Positions 48,765 to 57,612 of a DNA stretch of 64,000 nt are shown in pieces. Position 1 is the first letter of the stretch; each line of letters opens with the position of its first letter. The DNA is from Sandaracinaceae bacterium (GTDB lineage: Bacteria > Myxococcota_A > Polyangia > Polyangiales > Sandaracinaceae), in contig JAVJQK010000065.1 in NCBI GenBank assembly GCA_040218145.1, positions 62,001 to 126,000 of the forward strand, given 5' to 3'. The position numbers and the translations under genes were made by a program. The notes under the pieces were generated by a model. The model ran no database searches, was not told where the DNA came from, and saw only the letters and a program-made list of their open reading frames with translations.

Positions 48765-49556
48765 TCAGGCGTGGAACGCGCGGCCCGCGACCAGGGCGAC
48801 GACCATGAGCCCGAGGCTGGCGCGGCCGAGGCGCGCGAGCAGGGGAGACGGGTCGGCGGCGCCGGGGGACGCGATGCGCCGCGCGAGGGGCAGGCCGACG
48901 AGGAGCTGCAGCACCGCGGTGGTGGTCAGCCCGAGCGCGAGCTGCCAGGGCATGTCGTCGAGGGCCCACGACACCACCGCCACCCCGACGTTGGTCACGA
49001 GGTTGAGCGCGAAGCCCCACGCGCGCATGCGGAGCAGGCCGAAGACGGCGGCGCCCATCGCGACGGTCCCGGCCCCGAAGAAGCCGAGCGCGGCGGGGTC
49101 TCGCACCCACCGATCCTCGACGTGCACGAGCAGGTTGGTGCCGAGGACCAGCGTGTCCGTCATCGCGAGGATGAGGATGAGCACGATGACGGAGCGGAAC
49201 GCGACGGGCACGAAGCGCTCGGAGACGGCCTTCTGCTCGAGGCCGTCCTTCGGGACCAACAGGAGCGCGCCCGCGCTGCCGAGCCCGAGCGAGAGGAGCA
49301 CGCGCGCCGGGTCGCCGCCGCCCTCGTCGATGACCCACGAGCCGAACGTGGCCCAGAAGAGGTAGGCCCAGAGGATCGCGCGGGAGAGGAGCTGCGCCTC
49401 GAGGCGCGGCACCCAGATCAGCGCCGCCGCGAGGAAGGGGGCGCCCACGAGCAGCCAGCCCACCGCGGCGTCGGGCGTGTCGACGATGCCCGTGCAGAGG
49501 ATCGCGCCCATGGAGAGCAGGCTGGCGCCGGCGAGGCGGAGGGTCCGGAGGTTCAT
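48765..49556 (-). CDS. Multi-pass membrane protein, unknown
   Basis: 263 aa with about seven hydrophobic segments and very little extramembrane sequence. No transporter or enzyme motif is recognised; SVIVLILILAMTDTLVLGTN and GLTTTAVLQLLVGLPLARR are typical helices. It lies 51 nt upstream of the MFS-PDZ gene on the same strand, so the two may be co-transcribed. It is divergent from the DUF4261-like gene, with 117 nt between the starts. Confidence 0.7.
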   Translation of the reverse strand: MNLRTLRLAGASLLSMGAILCTGIVDTPDAAVGWLLVGAPFLAAALIWVPRLEAQLLSRAILWAYLFWATFGSWVIDEGGGDPARVLLSLGLGSAGALLLVPKDGLEQKAVSERFVPVAFRSVIVLILILAMTDTLVLGTNLLVHVEDRWVRDPAALGFFGAGTVAMGAAVFGLLRMRAWGFALNLVTNVGVAVVSWALDDMPWQLALGLTTTAVLQLLVGLPLARRIASPGAADPSPLLARLGRASLGLMVVALVAGRAFHA

Positions 49557-49673
49557 GAGCGGTGCGACTCCCGAGATGGGCTGGATGTTCCCGAGCTCGC
49601 CTTTCGACCCGCCTCGTCGCGACATCTTGGGGAGCGGGGTTGCGCTCGTCCGGCGCAGCGCGTACCCGGACGC

Positions 49674-50588
49674 ATGCCCCGCGGCTTCTTCACGCAGAGC
49701 ACCACCGTGCTCTTCTCCCAGGCCCCCTCCATCGACGCCATCGAGGAGGCGCTCGCGCCGCTCGGCGCCTCGATCACCCGCCGAGAGACGGAGCCGGGCT
49801 GGCTCTCCGGCGGCACGGAGCTGCTGGTGCCGTTCGGGGAATCTCCCGCGGGTACCCTGCACGTCGACGTGGTCGATCAGGCGTGGCCCGACGGGATGGG
49901 GCACCCCGAGGAGGCCGCCGATCTCTTCGGCGCGTGGACCATGGGCGCCTTCGGGCCGCTCGCCTTCCCCAACAACCTCGCCCGCGCCGCCCAGCAAGCG
50001 GTGGCCTTCCCCGGGGCGAAGGAGGCCGTGGCCGGACACGGCGCGTTCGTCCGCCTGCGCACGAGCTACCTCGTCGGCGCGGGCCCGGACGCGCCGATCA
50101 TGCCCGAGGGCTGGAGCCCGCTCGCCGAGATCGACGCGATGCTCCAGATCGTCCGCCCCGTGCTCGGCCTCGAGGGCGCGCTCGCCTACTTCGACCCCAA
50201 CGCGGAGGTGCTCCTCCCGGTGCCGCTGGTGCGCGAGGTGACCGCGGAGGGCGAGGCGCCGCCCCTGGAGCTGTTCACCCACGTGCGCCTCTTCAACATC
50301 GATCCGCGCTGGGCGCTGATGGACACCGTGGGGCTCGAGCGCTGCTTCCTGCCCGACGTGGAGGTGCTGGTGCCGGCGGGCGTCGACCCGAACCAGGTCG
50401 CGGACTTCCTGCGGAGCATCACCGCCTATCTCCTGGAGAACGGCCCGGTGATCGAGGAGGGCCACAGCACCGAGGGCCCCTTCGGCGTGCTGCACGTGCA
50501 CGCCCGCGAGGAGCCGCTCACCGAGCCGCCGCGGCAGGTGCTGCGGCTCGTGCTCGAGGGCGCGGAGCTGCCCGACGGCGTCCTCTGA
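49674..50588 (+). CDS. DUF4261-like protein
   Basis: 304 aa, no signal peptide. The layout fits the DUF4261 family: an N-terminal strand-helix unit (STTVLFSQAPSIDAIEEALA), a Trp/Gly region, PGAKEAVAGHGAFVRL, ALAYFDPNAEVLLP and a C-terminal MDTVGLERCFLPDVEV ahead of a helix. DUF4261 proteins have been linked by neighbourhood to secretion and immunity loci, but no such genes are here. The assignment is from pattern memory only. Confidence 0.65.
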   Translation: MPRGFFTQSTTVLFSQAPSIDAIEEALAPLGASITRRETEPGWLSGGTELLVPFGESPAGTLHVDVVDQAWPDGMGHPEEAADLFGAWTMGAFGPLAFPNNLARAAQQAVAFPGAKEAVAGHGAFVRLRTSYLVGAGPDAPIMPEGWSPLAEIDAMLQIVRPVLGLEGALAYFDPNAEVLLPVPLVREVTAEGEAPPLELFTHVRLFNIDPRWALMDTVGLERCFLPDVEVLVPAGVDPNQVADFLRSITAYLLENGPVIEEGHSTEGPFGVLHVHAREEPLTEPPRQVLRLVLEGAELPDGVL

Positions 50589-50622
50589 GCGCGCGCTGCT
50601 TCGACCGCGGCCGCTGCGTCGT

Positions 50623-51489
50623 TCAGCGCTGCGCGTCGCGCCACGCGCTCGGCGTCTGCCCGGTGGCCTGACGGAAGATCGCGCTGAGGTGCTGCGGCGT
50701 CGCGCAGCCGACCTCGTAGGCGATGCGCGAGATGCTCAGCGACGACCCCGCGAGCCGCCGCTGCGCCTCGACCACCTGCACGTGCGCGTGCTCGGTCTGG
50801 AACGTGGTCCCCAGCGCCTTGAGCTTCCGCTGCAGCGTCCGCACCGAGACGCCGACGTCCCGCGCGATCGTCTCCACCTCGGCCTCCGGGAGGCGCGCAG
50901 TGATCGCGCCCCGCACGGATCGGACGAGCTCCGGCACGTCGCTGATCCGCGCCGCGAGCGCCGACAGCGCCGACAGCTCGCCCTCCGGCGCGTCGATCCA
51001 GGCGGCGGCCGCGTCCGGGTCGTCGAAGGTGGAGACGGGATAGGGGGACTCGAGCGCCTCGTAGAAGCCGGCCGCCAGCGCGCCGACGAAGCCGCCCGGC
51101 CGCACGATCGCCAGGCGGGTCACGTAGCGCGTCATCGGCTCCCGGTGCGCGCGCACGTAGTGACTCAAGACCTCGAACGCCCGGGCGTCGACCCGCTCCA
51201 CGCGCCGCGCGTCGATGAGCGAGGCGTGCGGCGTGGCCGGCGGCCGCAGCTCGATCTCGAAGAGCCGGGTCAGCGCCTCGAAGTCCTCCACCGTCGGCTC
51301 ACCCCAGAGCACGGTCAGGCAGCGCTCGGGCGCGGGCCACGCGTAGACCCAGCTGCCGCCTCCGAGCCAGCGGCCGACCGGGCGGGCCGCGAAGTCGGCG
51401 TGGCTGGCGGCGGGGTCGAGCCCGGCCGTGGCGCCCGCACGCACGCGTTCGGCGCCTGGCTGACCGTCCGTCTTCGCCCCTTCCGACAT
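50623..51489 (-). CDS. AraC family transcriptional regulator
   Basis: 288 aa. The DNA-binding pair of helix-turn-helix motifs is at the C-terminus: VETIARDVGVSVRTLQRKLK and, after a linker helix, ISRIAYEVGCATPQHLSAIF, then RQATGQTPSAWR. The N-terminal 180 residues are an alpha/beta ligand domain with DARRVERVDARAF, resembling the GyrI-like/ArgR-inhibitor or STAS-like sensors, without a clear match. It is head-to-head with the E2-domain gene, the typical position of a local regulator, so control of that operon is likely. Confidence 0.9.
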   Translation of the reverse strand: MSEGAKTDGQPGAERVRAGATAGLDPAASHADFAARPVGRWLGGGSWVYAWPAPERCLTVLWGEPTVEDFEALTRLFEIELRPPATPHASLIDARRVERVDARAFEVLSHYVRAHREPMTRYVTRLAIVRPGGFVGALAAGFYEALESPYPVSTFDDPDAAAAWIDAPEGELSALSALAARISDVPELVRSVRGAITARLPEAEVETIARDVGVSVRTLQRKLKALGTTFQTEHAHVQVVEAQRRLAGSSLSISRIAYEVGCATPQHLSAIFRQATGQTPSAWRDAQR

Positions 51490-51541
51490 GCTCGTGCTCA
51501 GCCTGCCCCAGCCGGGCCGGGCAGATCCAGAGGAGGACGAG

Positions 51542-52414
51542 GTGTGGGAGTCGAACGCCGAGCTGAAGCCGATGGAGCGGGTCTCGAGCTTCCGGAAGAT
51601 CGCGCTCGGGACCTGGAGCGCGCCGCGGGACCCGCAGATCTACGGGACACTGTCGGTGCGCATGGAGGCCGCGCTGGACTACCTCGAGGCCTACCGCGCC
51701 GCGACGGGCCGGCGGCTGACGATCACGCACCTCGTGGGCAAGGCCGCGGCGCGGGCGCTCGCCGCGCTCCCCGAGGCCAACGCGGTGCTCCGCTTCGGTC
51801 GGCCCTATCTCCGCGAGCGGGTCAGCGTCTTCTTCTCGGTGGCCACCGAGGACCCCGAGACGGGCGCCATCGATCTGAGCGGCGCCAAGCTGGACGACGT
51901 CGACCGCGCCAGCCTCGACGCGATCGTCGACGGCCTCGAGCGAGAGGTCTCCCGCGTACGCAGCGGCACGGACGAAGATCTGAAGGCCTCGCGGGACACG
52001 TTCCGACGCCTACCCGCCCTCGCCTCGCGCGCGCTGCTCGACACGATCGCCTTCGGGCTGTTCGATCTGAACCTCGACCTGCGTCGCCTCGGGCTCCCCA
52101 AAGATCCCTTCGGCTCCGTCATCGTCACGAACATCGGCTCGCTCGGGCTGACCGAGGCCTACGCGCCGCTCATGGCCTACAGCCGCACCCCGCTCCTGCT
52201 CGCGGTCGGCGCCGCGGTCGACGCCCCGGTGGTCGAAGACGGCGCCCTGAAGGTGGGCAAGGTCATGCGCGTCCACGCGACCCTCGATCACCGGCTGCTC
52301 GACGGGAAGCACGCCGCGATCCTCGCCCGGGTGATCCGGGAGACGCTCGAGGATCCGTTCACGCACCTCGGCGCGATCCCCGGCCGCGAGGCCGCGGCGG
52401 AGGCGGCCCAGTGA
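51542..52414 (+). CDS. Free-standing 2-oxoacid dehydrogenase acyltransferase (E2) catalytic domain
   Basis: 290 aa. The fold is the trimer-forming E2 catalytic domain: RVSSFRKIALGTWSAPR at the N-terminal edge, LTITHLVGKAAARAL, FGSVIVTNIGSLGL, and the active-site DHRLLDGKHA near residue 250. No lipoyl or peripheral-subunit-binding domain precedes it, so it is not an ordinary E2 subunit. GTG at 51542 is preferred: AGGAGG at 51531-51536 is perfectly spaced, and the next start upstream (ATG 51488) would overlap the divergent araC start codon and leave no promoter. It is coupled to the next gene by GTGA. It may transfer acyl groups from free CoA; the substrate is unknown. Confidence 0.82.
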   Translation: MWESNAELKPMERVSSFRKIALGTWSAPRDPQIYGTLSVRMEAALDYLEAYRAATGRRLTITHLVGKAAARALAALPEANAVLRFGRPYLRERVSVFFSVATEDPETGAIDLSGAKLDDVDRASLDAIVDGLEREVSRVRSGTDEDLKASRDTFRRLPALASRALLDTIAFGLFDLNLDLRRLGLPKDPFGSVIVTNIGSLGLTEAYAPLMAYSRTPLLLAVGAAVDAPVVEDGALKVGKVMRVHATLDHRLLDGKHAAILARVIRETLEDPFTHLGAIPGREAAAEAAQ

Positions 52415-53619
52415 GCGCGCCCTTCGACTACTTCATCGCGCTCGACGGCCACGGCCTGAACGGCTTCGAGGGCTACGCGGGCGTCGCGCGCATGCGGCAC
52501 GAAGCCGGTCGCTTCGATGTCCGCGTGAAGTTCTTCGACGGCCTCGCCGGCGGGCACGCCACCCAGATCAATCCGTCCGGCACGCTCGGCTTCCTCGGCA
52601 ACCTCTCGCAGACCCTCTGCTTCTATGACCCGGAGACGCTCGAGGAGGTCACGCGCGCGAGCACCCTCCGCTTCGCCGCGCCCGACACCTTCTACAGCAG
52701 CCAGACCCACGTGGTGTGGCTCGACGACCGCCACTTCATGACCGCCATCGGCGACGACTTCGTGCGCTTCGACGTGCACGCGCTCGATCGCCCCGAGGTG
52801 CTCGGCCCGCACCGGGTCACGCTCCCGCACGCCATGAAGAAGAGCGCGTCCGGTCGCTACGTCTTCTACGGCGCGATGGACCACGACGCGCGCGGGCACG
52901 CGAACGAGGTCGGCGTGTTCGATCTCGAGCGCGGCGAGGCGCGCGTGGTGAAGCTCCCCGCCACCGCGTGGCACCTCGGCGTGCACCCCAGCCGCGACGT
53001 GTTCTATGCCCCGACCCAGCGCTGCGTCGCGCAGGACGGCGGCTTCGCCGAGTACCTGCCCGCGCATTACAAGGACTACCTCTTCGAGATCGACGGCGAG
53101 CGCGCCGAGGTCACGCGCCACCTCACCATCCCGAAGGACGCGCCGGGCGGCGGGCTCACCTCCGACGTCGTGGTGACCGAAGACCGCGTGCTCTACAACA
53201 GCCCCTTCGGCGGCGTGGTGACCATGGTCGACCTCGAGACCTTTCGACGCGTCGAGACGCTCGACGAGCGCCCCGGGCTCTTCGACACCCTCACGCACCT
53301 CCCGGCCGGCCTCGGCAACCTGGTCGAGAGCCTCGCGCGCACGAACCTCCCGGACCACACGCACTCCTTCGTCAAGGCGTTTCGCATGAGCCGGGGGAGC
53401 CTCCTCGACGGCAGCTACGGCCTGACGCTCAGCCCCGACCGGACGATGCTCCTGAGCGCCCATCGCGGGCTCAACGAGGTGCGGGTCTACGACTACCCCT
53501 CGCTCCGCCTGACGAAGCGCGTCCCGTTCCCGAGCATCCGCGAGTCCTTCCCCGCGCACATCGGCCGCCTCGACGATCCGCGCCTCGGCTTCCACCACAG
53601 CACGCTCGTGTCGCGCTGA
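52411..53619 (+). CDS. Propeller-like hypothetical protein
   Basis: 402 aa, no signal peptide. Repeated short strand blocks with aromatic turns (QTHVVWLDDRHFMTAIGDD, GRYVFYGAMDHDARG, TAWHLGVHPSRDVFYAPTQ, GSYGLTLSPDRTMLLSAHR) suggest a beta propeller of six or seven blades. Conserved His residues recur (GVHPSRD, NLPDHTHSF), which could bind metal, but no family is recognised. Its GTG start overlaps the stop of the E2-domain gene, so the two proteins are likely to act together. Confidence 0.72.
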   Translation: MSAPFDYFIALDGHGLNGFEGYAGVARMRHEAGRFDVRVKFFDGLAGGHATQINPSGTLGFLGNLSQTLCFYDPETLEEVTRASTLRFAAPDTFYSSQTHVVWLDDRHFMTAIGDDFVRFDVHALDRPEVLGPHRVTLPHAMKKSASGRYVFYGAMDHDARGHANEVGVFDLERGEARVVKLPATAWHLGVHPSRDVFYAPTQRCVAQDGGFAEYLPAHYKDYLFEIDGERAEVTRHLTIPKDAPGGGLTSDVVVTEDRVLYNSPFGGVVTMVDLETFRRVETLDERPGLFDTLTHLPAGLGNLVESLARTNLPDHTHSFVKAFRMSRGSLLDGSYGLTLSPDRTMLLSAHRGLNEVRVYDYPSLRLTKRVPFPSIRESFPAHIGRLDDPRLGFHHSTLVSR

Positions 53620-53675
53620 GTCGGCGTATCCCTCCAGGCGTCTGCCTCGTAGGACCGATGAGCTTGGAGGTAGAC

Positions 53676-55958
53676 ATGGGGAAGCGATGGCTCGGCGCGC
53701 TCGCGCTGGTGTTCGGGATGGTGGCCTGCGACGGCGGCGAGGCGGTCGACGCGGGCCCGCCCGATGGCGCCGCAGAGATGGACGCGGCGACGGCGGACGC
53801 GGGGCGCGACGGCGGCAGCGAGTGCGCGCCAGCCGAGCTCGCGTGCGGAGGCGCGTGCGTGGATCCCGACACGGATCCGGCGCACTGCGGCGGCTGCGAC
53901 GCCGCGTGCGGAGACGGGGCCACCTGCGAGGGCGGGAGCTGCGCGTGCCCCGCCGGGACGCGCGACTGCGACGGAGCCTGCGTGGAGCTCGTCAGCGACC
54001 CGGCCCACTGCGGCGCGTGCGGCAACGCCTGCGCCGCGGGCGAGGTCTGCTCGAGCGGCGCGTGCGCCGCGGAGTGCGACCCCGGCTTGATCGACTGCGG
54101 CGGCGCGTGCGTGGACACCGGCTCGAGCGAGCGACACTGCGGCGCCTGCGACGCCGCCTGCGTGTCGAGCCAGACCTGCGCGGCCGGGAGCTGTGAATGC
54201 CCGGTCGGGGCGCTCTGCGACGGCGCCTGCACCGACACCCGGAGCGATCCGGCCCACTGCGGCGGCTGCGGCGACACCTGCGCCGCGGGTGAGGTCTGCG
54301 CGGACGGCGTGTGCGGCGCGACCTGCCCGGCGGGCTCGACGGACTGCGCCGGAGCCTGCGTCGACACGGCCACGGACGAGGCGCACTGCGGAGGCTGTGA
54401 CGCCGCCTGCCGCGCGGGGCGGCTCTGCACCGCGGGCAGCTGCGGCTGCCCGGCCGGGCGGACGGACTGCGCGGGCGCCTGCGTCGACGTGCAGAACGAC
54501 CCCGCCCACTGCGGCGGCTGCGGCGTCGCGTGCGCGGCCGGGGAGACCTGCGCGCGCGGAGCCTGCACCGCGGCTTGCCCCATGGGCGAGCGGAGCTGCG
54601 CTGGGACCTGCGTCGATCCCTTGACCGACCCCGCGAACTGCGGCGCGTGCGGTGTCTCGTGTGCAGCCGGGCAACGCTGCGACGCCGGGAGCTGTGAGTG
54701 CGTGCCGGGGCAACGCCTCTGTGGCGGGCGCTGCGTCGACCCGCTCAGCGATCCCGCCCACTGCGGCGCGTGCGGCGCGGCCTGCGCCGCGGGCGAGGTC
54801 TGCACCCGCGGGAGCTGCACCGTCGCCTGCGCGCCAGGCACGACCGCGTGCGGCGGCGCGTGCGTCGACTTGACCCGGGACGACGCGAACTGCGGCGCCT
54901 GCGGCAACGCGTGCATGGGCGGCAGCAGCTGCGCGGCCGGAGCATGCGCGTGCCCGGCGGGGCTCACCGACTGCGGCGGCGTCTGCGTGGACCTCACGAG
55001 CGATCCCGCCCACTGCGGCGCCTGCGCCACCGCCTGCCCCTCGACAGAGTCCTGCAGCTTCGGGCGGTGCGTGGGGAGCTGCCCGCTCGGCCAGACGGAC
55101 TGCGCGGGCGCCTGCGCCGACCTCCAGTTCGACCCGGCCAACTGTGGCGCGTGCGGCGACGCGTGCGGCCCCACCCAGGCGTGTCGGAGCGGCAGCTGCG
55201 GGTGCGGCCGCGGTCAGGTCGACTGCGGCGGGGTCTGCGCGGCCACGCGGAGCGACCCCGCCAACTGTGGAGCCTGCGGCACGGTGTGCGCAGCTGGCGA
55301 GGTCTGCGATGCGGGCGCCTGCGTCGGCATGTGCGCCATGGACGCCACGCTCTGCGCGGGCTCGTGCGTGAACCCGAACAACGACGTGTTCCACTGCGGC
55401 GCCTGCGGCAACGCCTGCAGCCCGGGCCAGAACTGCGTCTCCGGCTCGTGCGGCTGCGCGGGGGGCCTCACCCAGTGCGGGCGCGCCTGTCACAACACCG
55501 ACAGCAACCGCAATCACTGCGGCGCCTGCTTCAACCAGTGCGCAGACGGCGAGACCTGCGCGGCCGGGACCTGCGGCGGCGGGAGCTGCCCCGGCGGCCG
55601 GACCGACTGCGGCGGCAGCTGCGTGCGCACCGACCGCGATCCGCTGAACTGCGGCGCCTGCGGCAACGCGTGCGCCGCGGGCGAGAGCTGCGTGGACGCG
55701 ACGTGCGCGCCGTGCCCGCGGGGGGAGACGGACTGCGCGGGCACGTGCGCGGACCTCGCCGTCGACGACGCGAACTGCGGCGCGTGCGGCGCCGCCTGCG
55801 CGACGGGTCAGAGCTGCAGCGACGGGCTCTGTTGTCCCACGGGGCAGACCGCCTGCGGGGGCGCCTGCGTCGACACGTCGAGCGACGACATGCACTGCGG
55901 CGCGTGCGACAACGCGTGCCCTGCGCTCACCGCCTGCACCGCGGGAGCCTGCGGCTGA
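53676..55958 (+). CDS. Stig1-like Cys-rich repeat lipoprotein
   Basis: 760 aa. A signal peptide ending at a lipobox (FGMVAC) is followed by a short DAG-rich linker and then about 17 repeats of roughly 40 residues: a Cys-Gly-Gly-x-Cys-Val segment, DPAHCGxCGxxC, and AxGxxCxxGxC. Each has six or more Cys, probably in disulphides; they resemble plant-type Stig1 repeats common in myxobacteria. No catalytic part is seen. The ATG at 53676 has TTGGAGG five bases upstream. The number of repeats may vary between strains. Surface adhesion is a guess. Confidence 0.85.
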   Translation: MGKRWLGALALVFGMVACDGGEAVDAGPPDGAAEMDAATADAGRDGGSECAPAELACGGACVDPDTDPAHCGGCDAACGDGATCEGGSCACPAGTRDCDGACVELVSDPAHCGACGNACAAGEVCSSGACAAECDPGLIDCGGACVDTGSSERHCGACDAACVSSQTCAAGSCECPVGALCDGACTDTRSDPAHCGGCGDTCAAGEVCADGVCGATCPAGSTDCAGACVDTATDEAHCGGCDAACRAGRLCTAGSCGCPAGRTDCAGACVDVQNDPAHCGGCGVACAAGETCARGACTAACPMGERSCAGTCVDPLTDPANCGACGVSCAAGQRCDAGSCECVPGQRLCGGRCVDPLSDPAHCGACGAACAAGEVCTRGSCTVACAPGTTACGGACVDLTRDDANCGACGNACMGGSSCAAGACACPAGLTDCGGVCVDLTSDPAHCGACATACPSTESCSFGRCVGSCPLGQTDCAGACADLQFDPANCGACGDACGPTQACRSGSCGCGRGQVDCGGVCAATRSDPANCGACGTVCAAGEVCDAGACVGMCAMDATLCAGSCVNPNNDVFHCGACGNACSPGQNCVSGSCGCAGGLTQCGRACHNTDSNRNHCGACFNQCADGETCAAGTCGGGSCPGGRTDCGGSCVRTDRDPLNCGACGNACAAGESCVDATCAPCPRGETDCAGTCADLAVDDANCGACGAACATGQSCSDGLCCPTGQTACGGACVDTSSDDMHCGACDNACPALTACTAGACG

Positions 55959-55972
55959 GGTACGGTCGGGGC

Positions 55973-56497
55973 GTGTCGGCCGACCTCGCAGTCCGGACCG
56001 CGTGCCCCGACGAGCTGCCTCGGCTCCTCGAGATCGATGGCGCGGCGTCCGTGCTGTTCGAGCAGGCGGGTGTGGTGGTCGCGCTCGAGCCCGAGCACCC
56101 CTTCGTGCTCGACGAGCTGGCGCGCTGGACGGCCGCGCTCGAGCGGAGCGAGGCGTGGGTGGTCGACGACACGTCGGGCCTCCCGCAGGCGTTCGCGGTC
56201 GCGGGCACGGTGGACGGCCTGCCCTACCTCGACCAGGTGTCCGTGCACCCGGCCTTCATGCGGCGCGGACTCGGGGCCCGCCTGATCGCGACGGTGCGCG
56301 CGTGGGCCGCGGCGCGCGCCGACGCGCTCTGGCTCACGACGTACGACCACCTGCCGTTCAACCGGCCCTACTACGAGCGCCTGGGCTTCGAGCGCGCGGG
56401 GCCGGAGGGCGCGGAGCTGCGCGCCATCCTCGACGCGCAGCGCGACGCGCTCCCCTTCCCCGAGCGGCGGGTCGCGATGCGCCTTCGGCTGCGCTGA
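55973..56497 (+). CDS. GNAT family N-acetyltransferase
   Basis: 174 aa from GTG, 14 nt past the Cys-rich gene. Acetyl-CoA-binding motif A is clear: LDQVSVHPAFMRRGLGARLIATVRAW (core HPAFMRRGLGARLI), then the usual LWLTTYDHLPFNRPYYERLGF. Small GNATs like this often acetylate amines, amino acids or antibiotics. The substrate is unknown. It is convergent with the aldo/keto reductase gene, 3 nt apart. Confidence 0.88.
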   Translation: MSADLAVRTACPDELPRLLEIDGAASVLFEQAGVVVALEPEHPFVLDELARWTAALERSEAWVVDDTSGLPQAFAVAGTVDGLPYLDQVSVHPAFMRRGLGARLIATVRAWAAARADALWLTTYDHLPFNRPYYERLGFERAGPEGAELRAILDAQRDALPFPERRVAMRLRLR

Positions 56498-56500
56498 GCT

Positions 56501-57547
56501 TCAGCGGCTGGAGGGGCGGCCGTCGATGCGGGTGCGGATCTCGCCGCGGACGAGGTCGAGGACGGGGCCCGCCTTCAGGAAGCTCTGCGGGAAGCCGAGG
56601 CTCGGCCGGCTGACCTCGTCGAGCTTCGCGAGGTGCTCCGCGCTCAGCGTCACGTCGACCGCGCCGAGGGTGTCCTGGATCTGCGAGACCTTGCGCGCGC
56701 CGACGATGGGCACGTACCGGTAGCCCTGCGCGAGCACCCACGCGGTGGCCGCCTGCGCGCTCGAGGCGCCGACCGCGTCGGCGACCTCGTCGACCGCGCG
56801 CGCGATCTTCAGCTGCGCCTCGCCCGTCCGCCCGCGCTGCTCGTTGCCTTGCTTGCGGAGCGAGTCCGCGTCTCCGCCGCGCGTGTACTTGCCGGTGAGC
56901 ACGCCCGCGCCGAGCGGCGCCCAGCCGACCACGCTCAGGCCGAAGTGCTCGGCCATCGGCAGCAGGTCCCGCTCCGGGGTGCGCTCGAGCAAGCTGTACT
57001 CGATCTGCAAGCCGACGTACTGCGTCCAGCCGCGGAGCTCCGCGAGCACGTTCGACGCCGAGACCACCCACGCCGGCGTGTCGCTCACGCCGAGGTAGAG
57101 GACCTTGCCCGCCCGCACGAGGTCGTCGAGCGCGCGCATCGTCTCCTCGAACGGCGTGTAGTCGTCCCAGGCGTGGACCCACATCAGGTCGATGTAATCG
57201 GTGCCCAGGCGCTTCAGGCTCGCCTCGACCGCGCGCGTGAGGTTCTTGCGCTGGTTGCCGCTCGCGTTCGGATCCGCGTGGTCCATCGAGAGCGTGTACT
57301 TGGTGGCGAGCACGTTGCGGTCGCGCTTGCCCGCGAGCCACTTGCCGACGATCTCCTCGGTCTGACCGCCGTGGTACTTGTTCGCCGTGTCGAGGAAGTT
57401 GCCGCCCGCCTCCGCGTACGCGTCGAGCACTTGATGGCTCGTCTTCTCGTCGGCGCCGAAGCCCCACTCGTCGCCGAAGCTCATGGTGCCGAGGCAGATC
57501 TCCGAGACCCGCAGGCCGGACTTCCCGAGCAGTCGATATTTCAGCAT
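56501..57547 (-). CDS. Aldo/keto reductase
   Basis: 348 aa. The (beta/alpha)8 reductase signature is present: DTANKYHGGQTEE with the catalytic Tyr near residue 58, LATKYTLSM with the Lys, WVHAWDDYTP with the His, and the NADPH-binding VPIVGARKVSQI near the C-terminus. It resembles the YajO/Tas-like subgroup (AKR11/12). It reduces aldehydes or ketones with NADPH in the cytoplasm. A good GGAGGAGAAG ribosome-binding site precedes the ATG. The DMT transporter gene upstream on the same strand ends 65 nt before it. Confidence 0.92.
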   Translation of the reverse strand: MLKYRLLGKSGLRVSEICLGTMSFGDEWGFGADEKTSHQVLDAYAEAGGNFLDTANKYHGGQTEEIVGKWLAGKRDRNVLATKYTLSMDHADPNASGNQRKNLTRAVEASLKRLGTDYIDLMWVHAWDDYTPFEETMRALDDLVRAGKVLYLGVSDTPAWVVSASNVLAELRGWTQYVGLQIEYSLLERTPERDLLPMAEHFGLSVVGWAPLGAGVLTGKYTRGGDADSLRKQGNEQRGRTGEAQLKIARAVDEVADAVGASSAQAATAWVLAQGYRYVPIVGARKVSQIQDTLGAVDVTLSAEHLAKLDEVSRPSLGFPQSFLKAGPVLDLVRGEIRTRIDGRPSSR

Positions 57548-57612
57548 CGCGTCTTCTCCTCCGGCCTGCGTCTTCGGTCCGATGCGGCCGCGACGCAACC
57601 CCTGGCCCCGTC

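Noticed and set aside
53676-55958. Regular about 110-120 bp repetition that could suggest a CRISPR or satellite array
   Set aside because: The period equals one Cys-rich protein repeat and the reading frame is kept throughout; units diverge at third codon positions, so it is a coding repeat.
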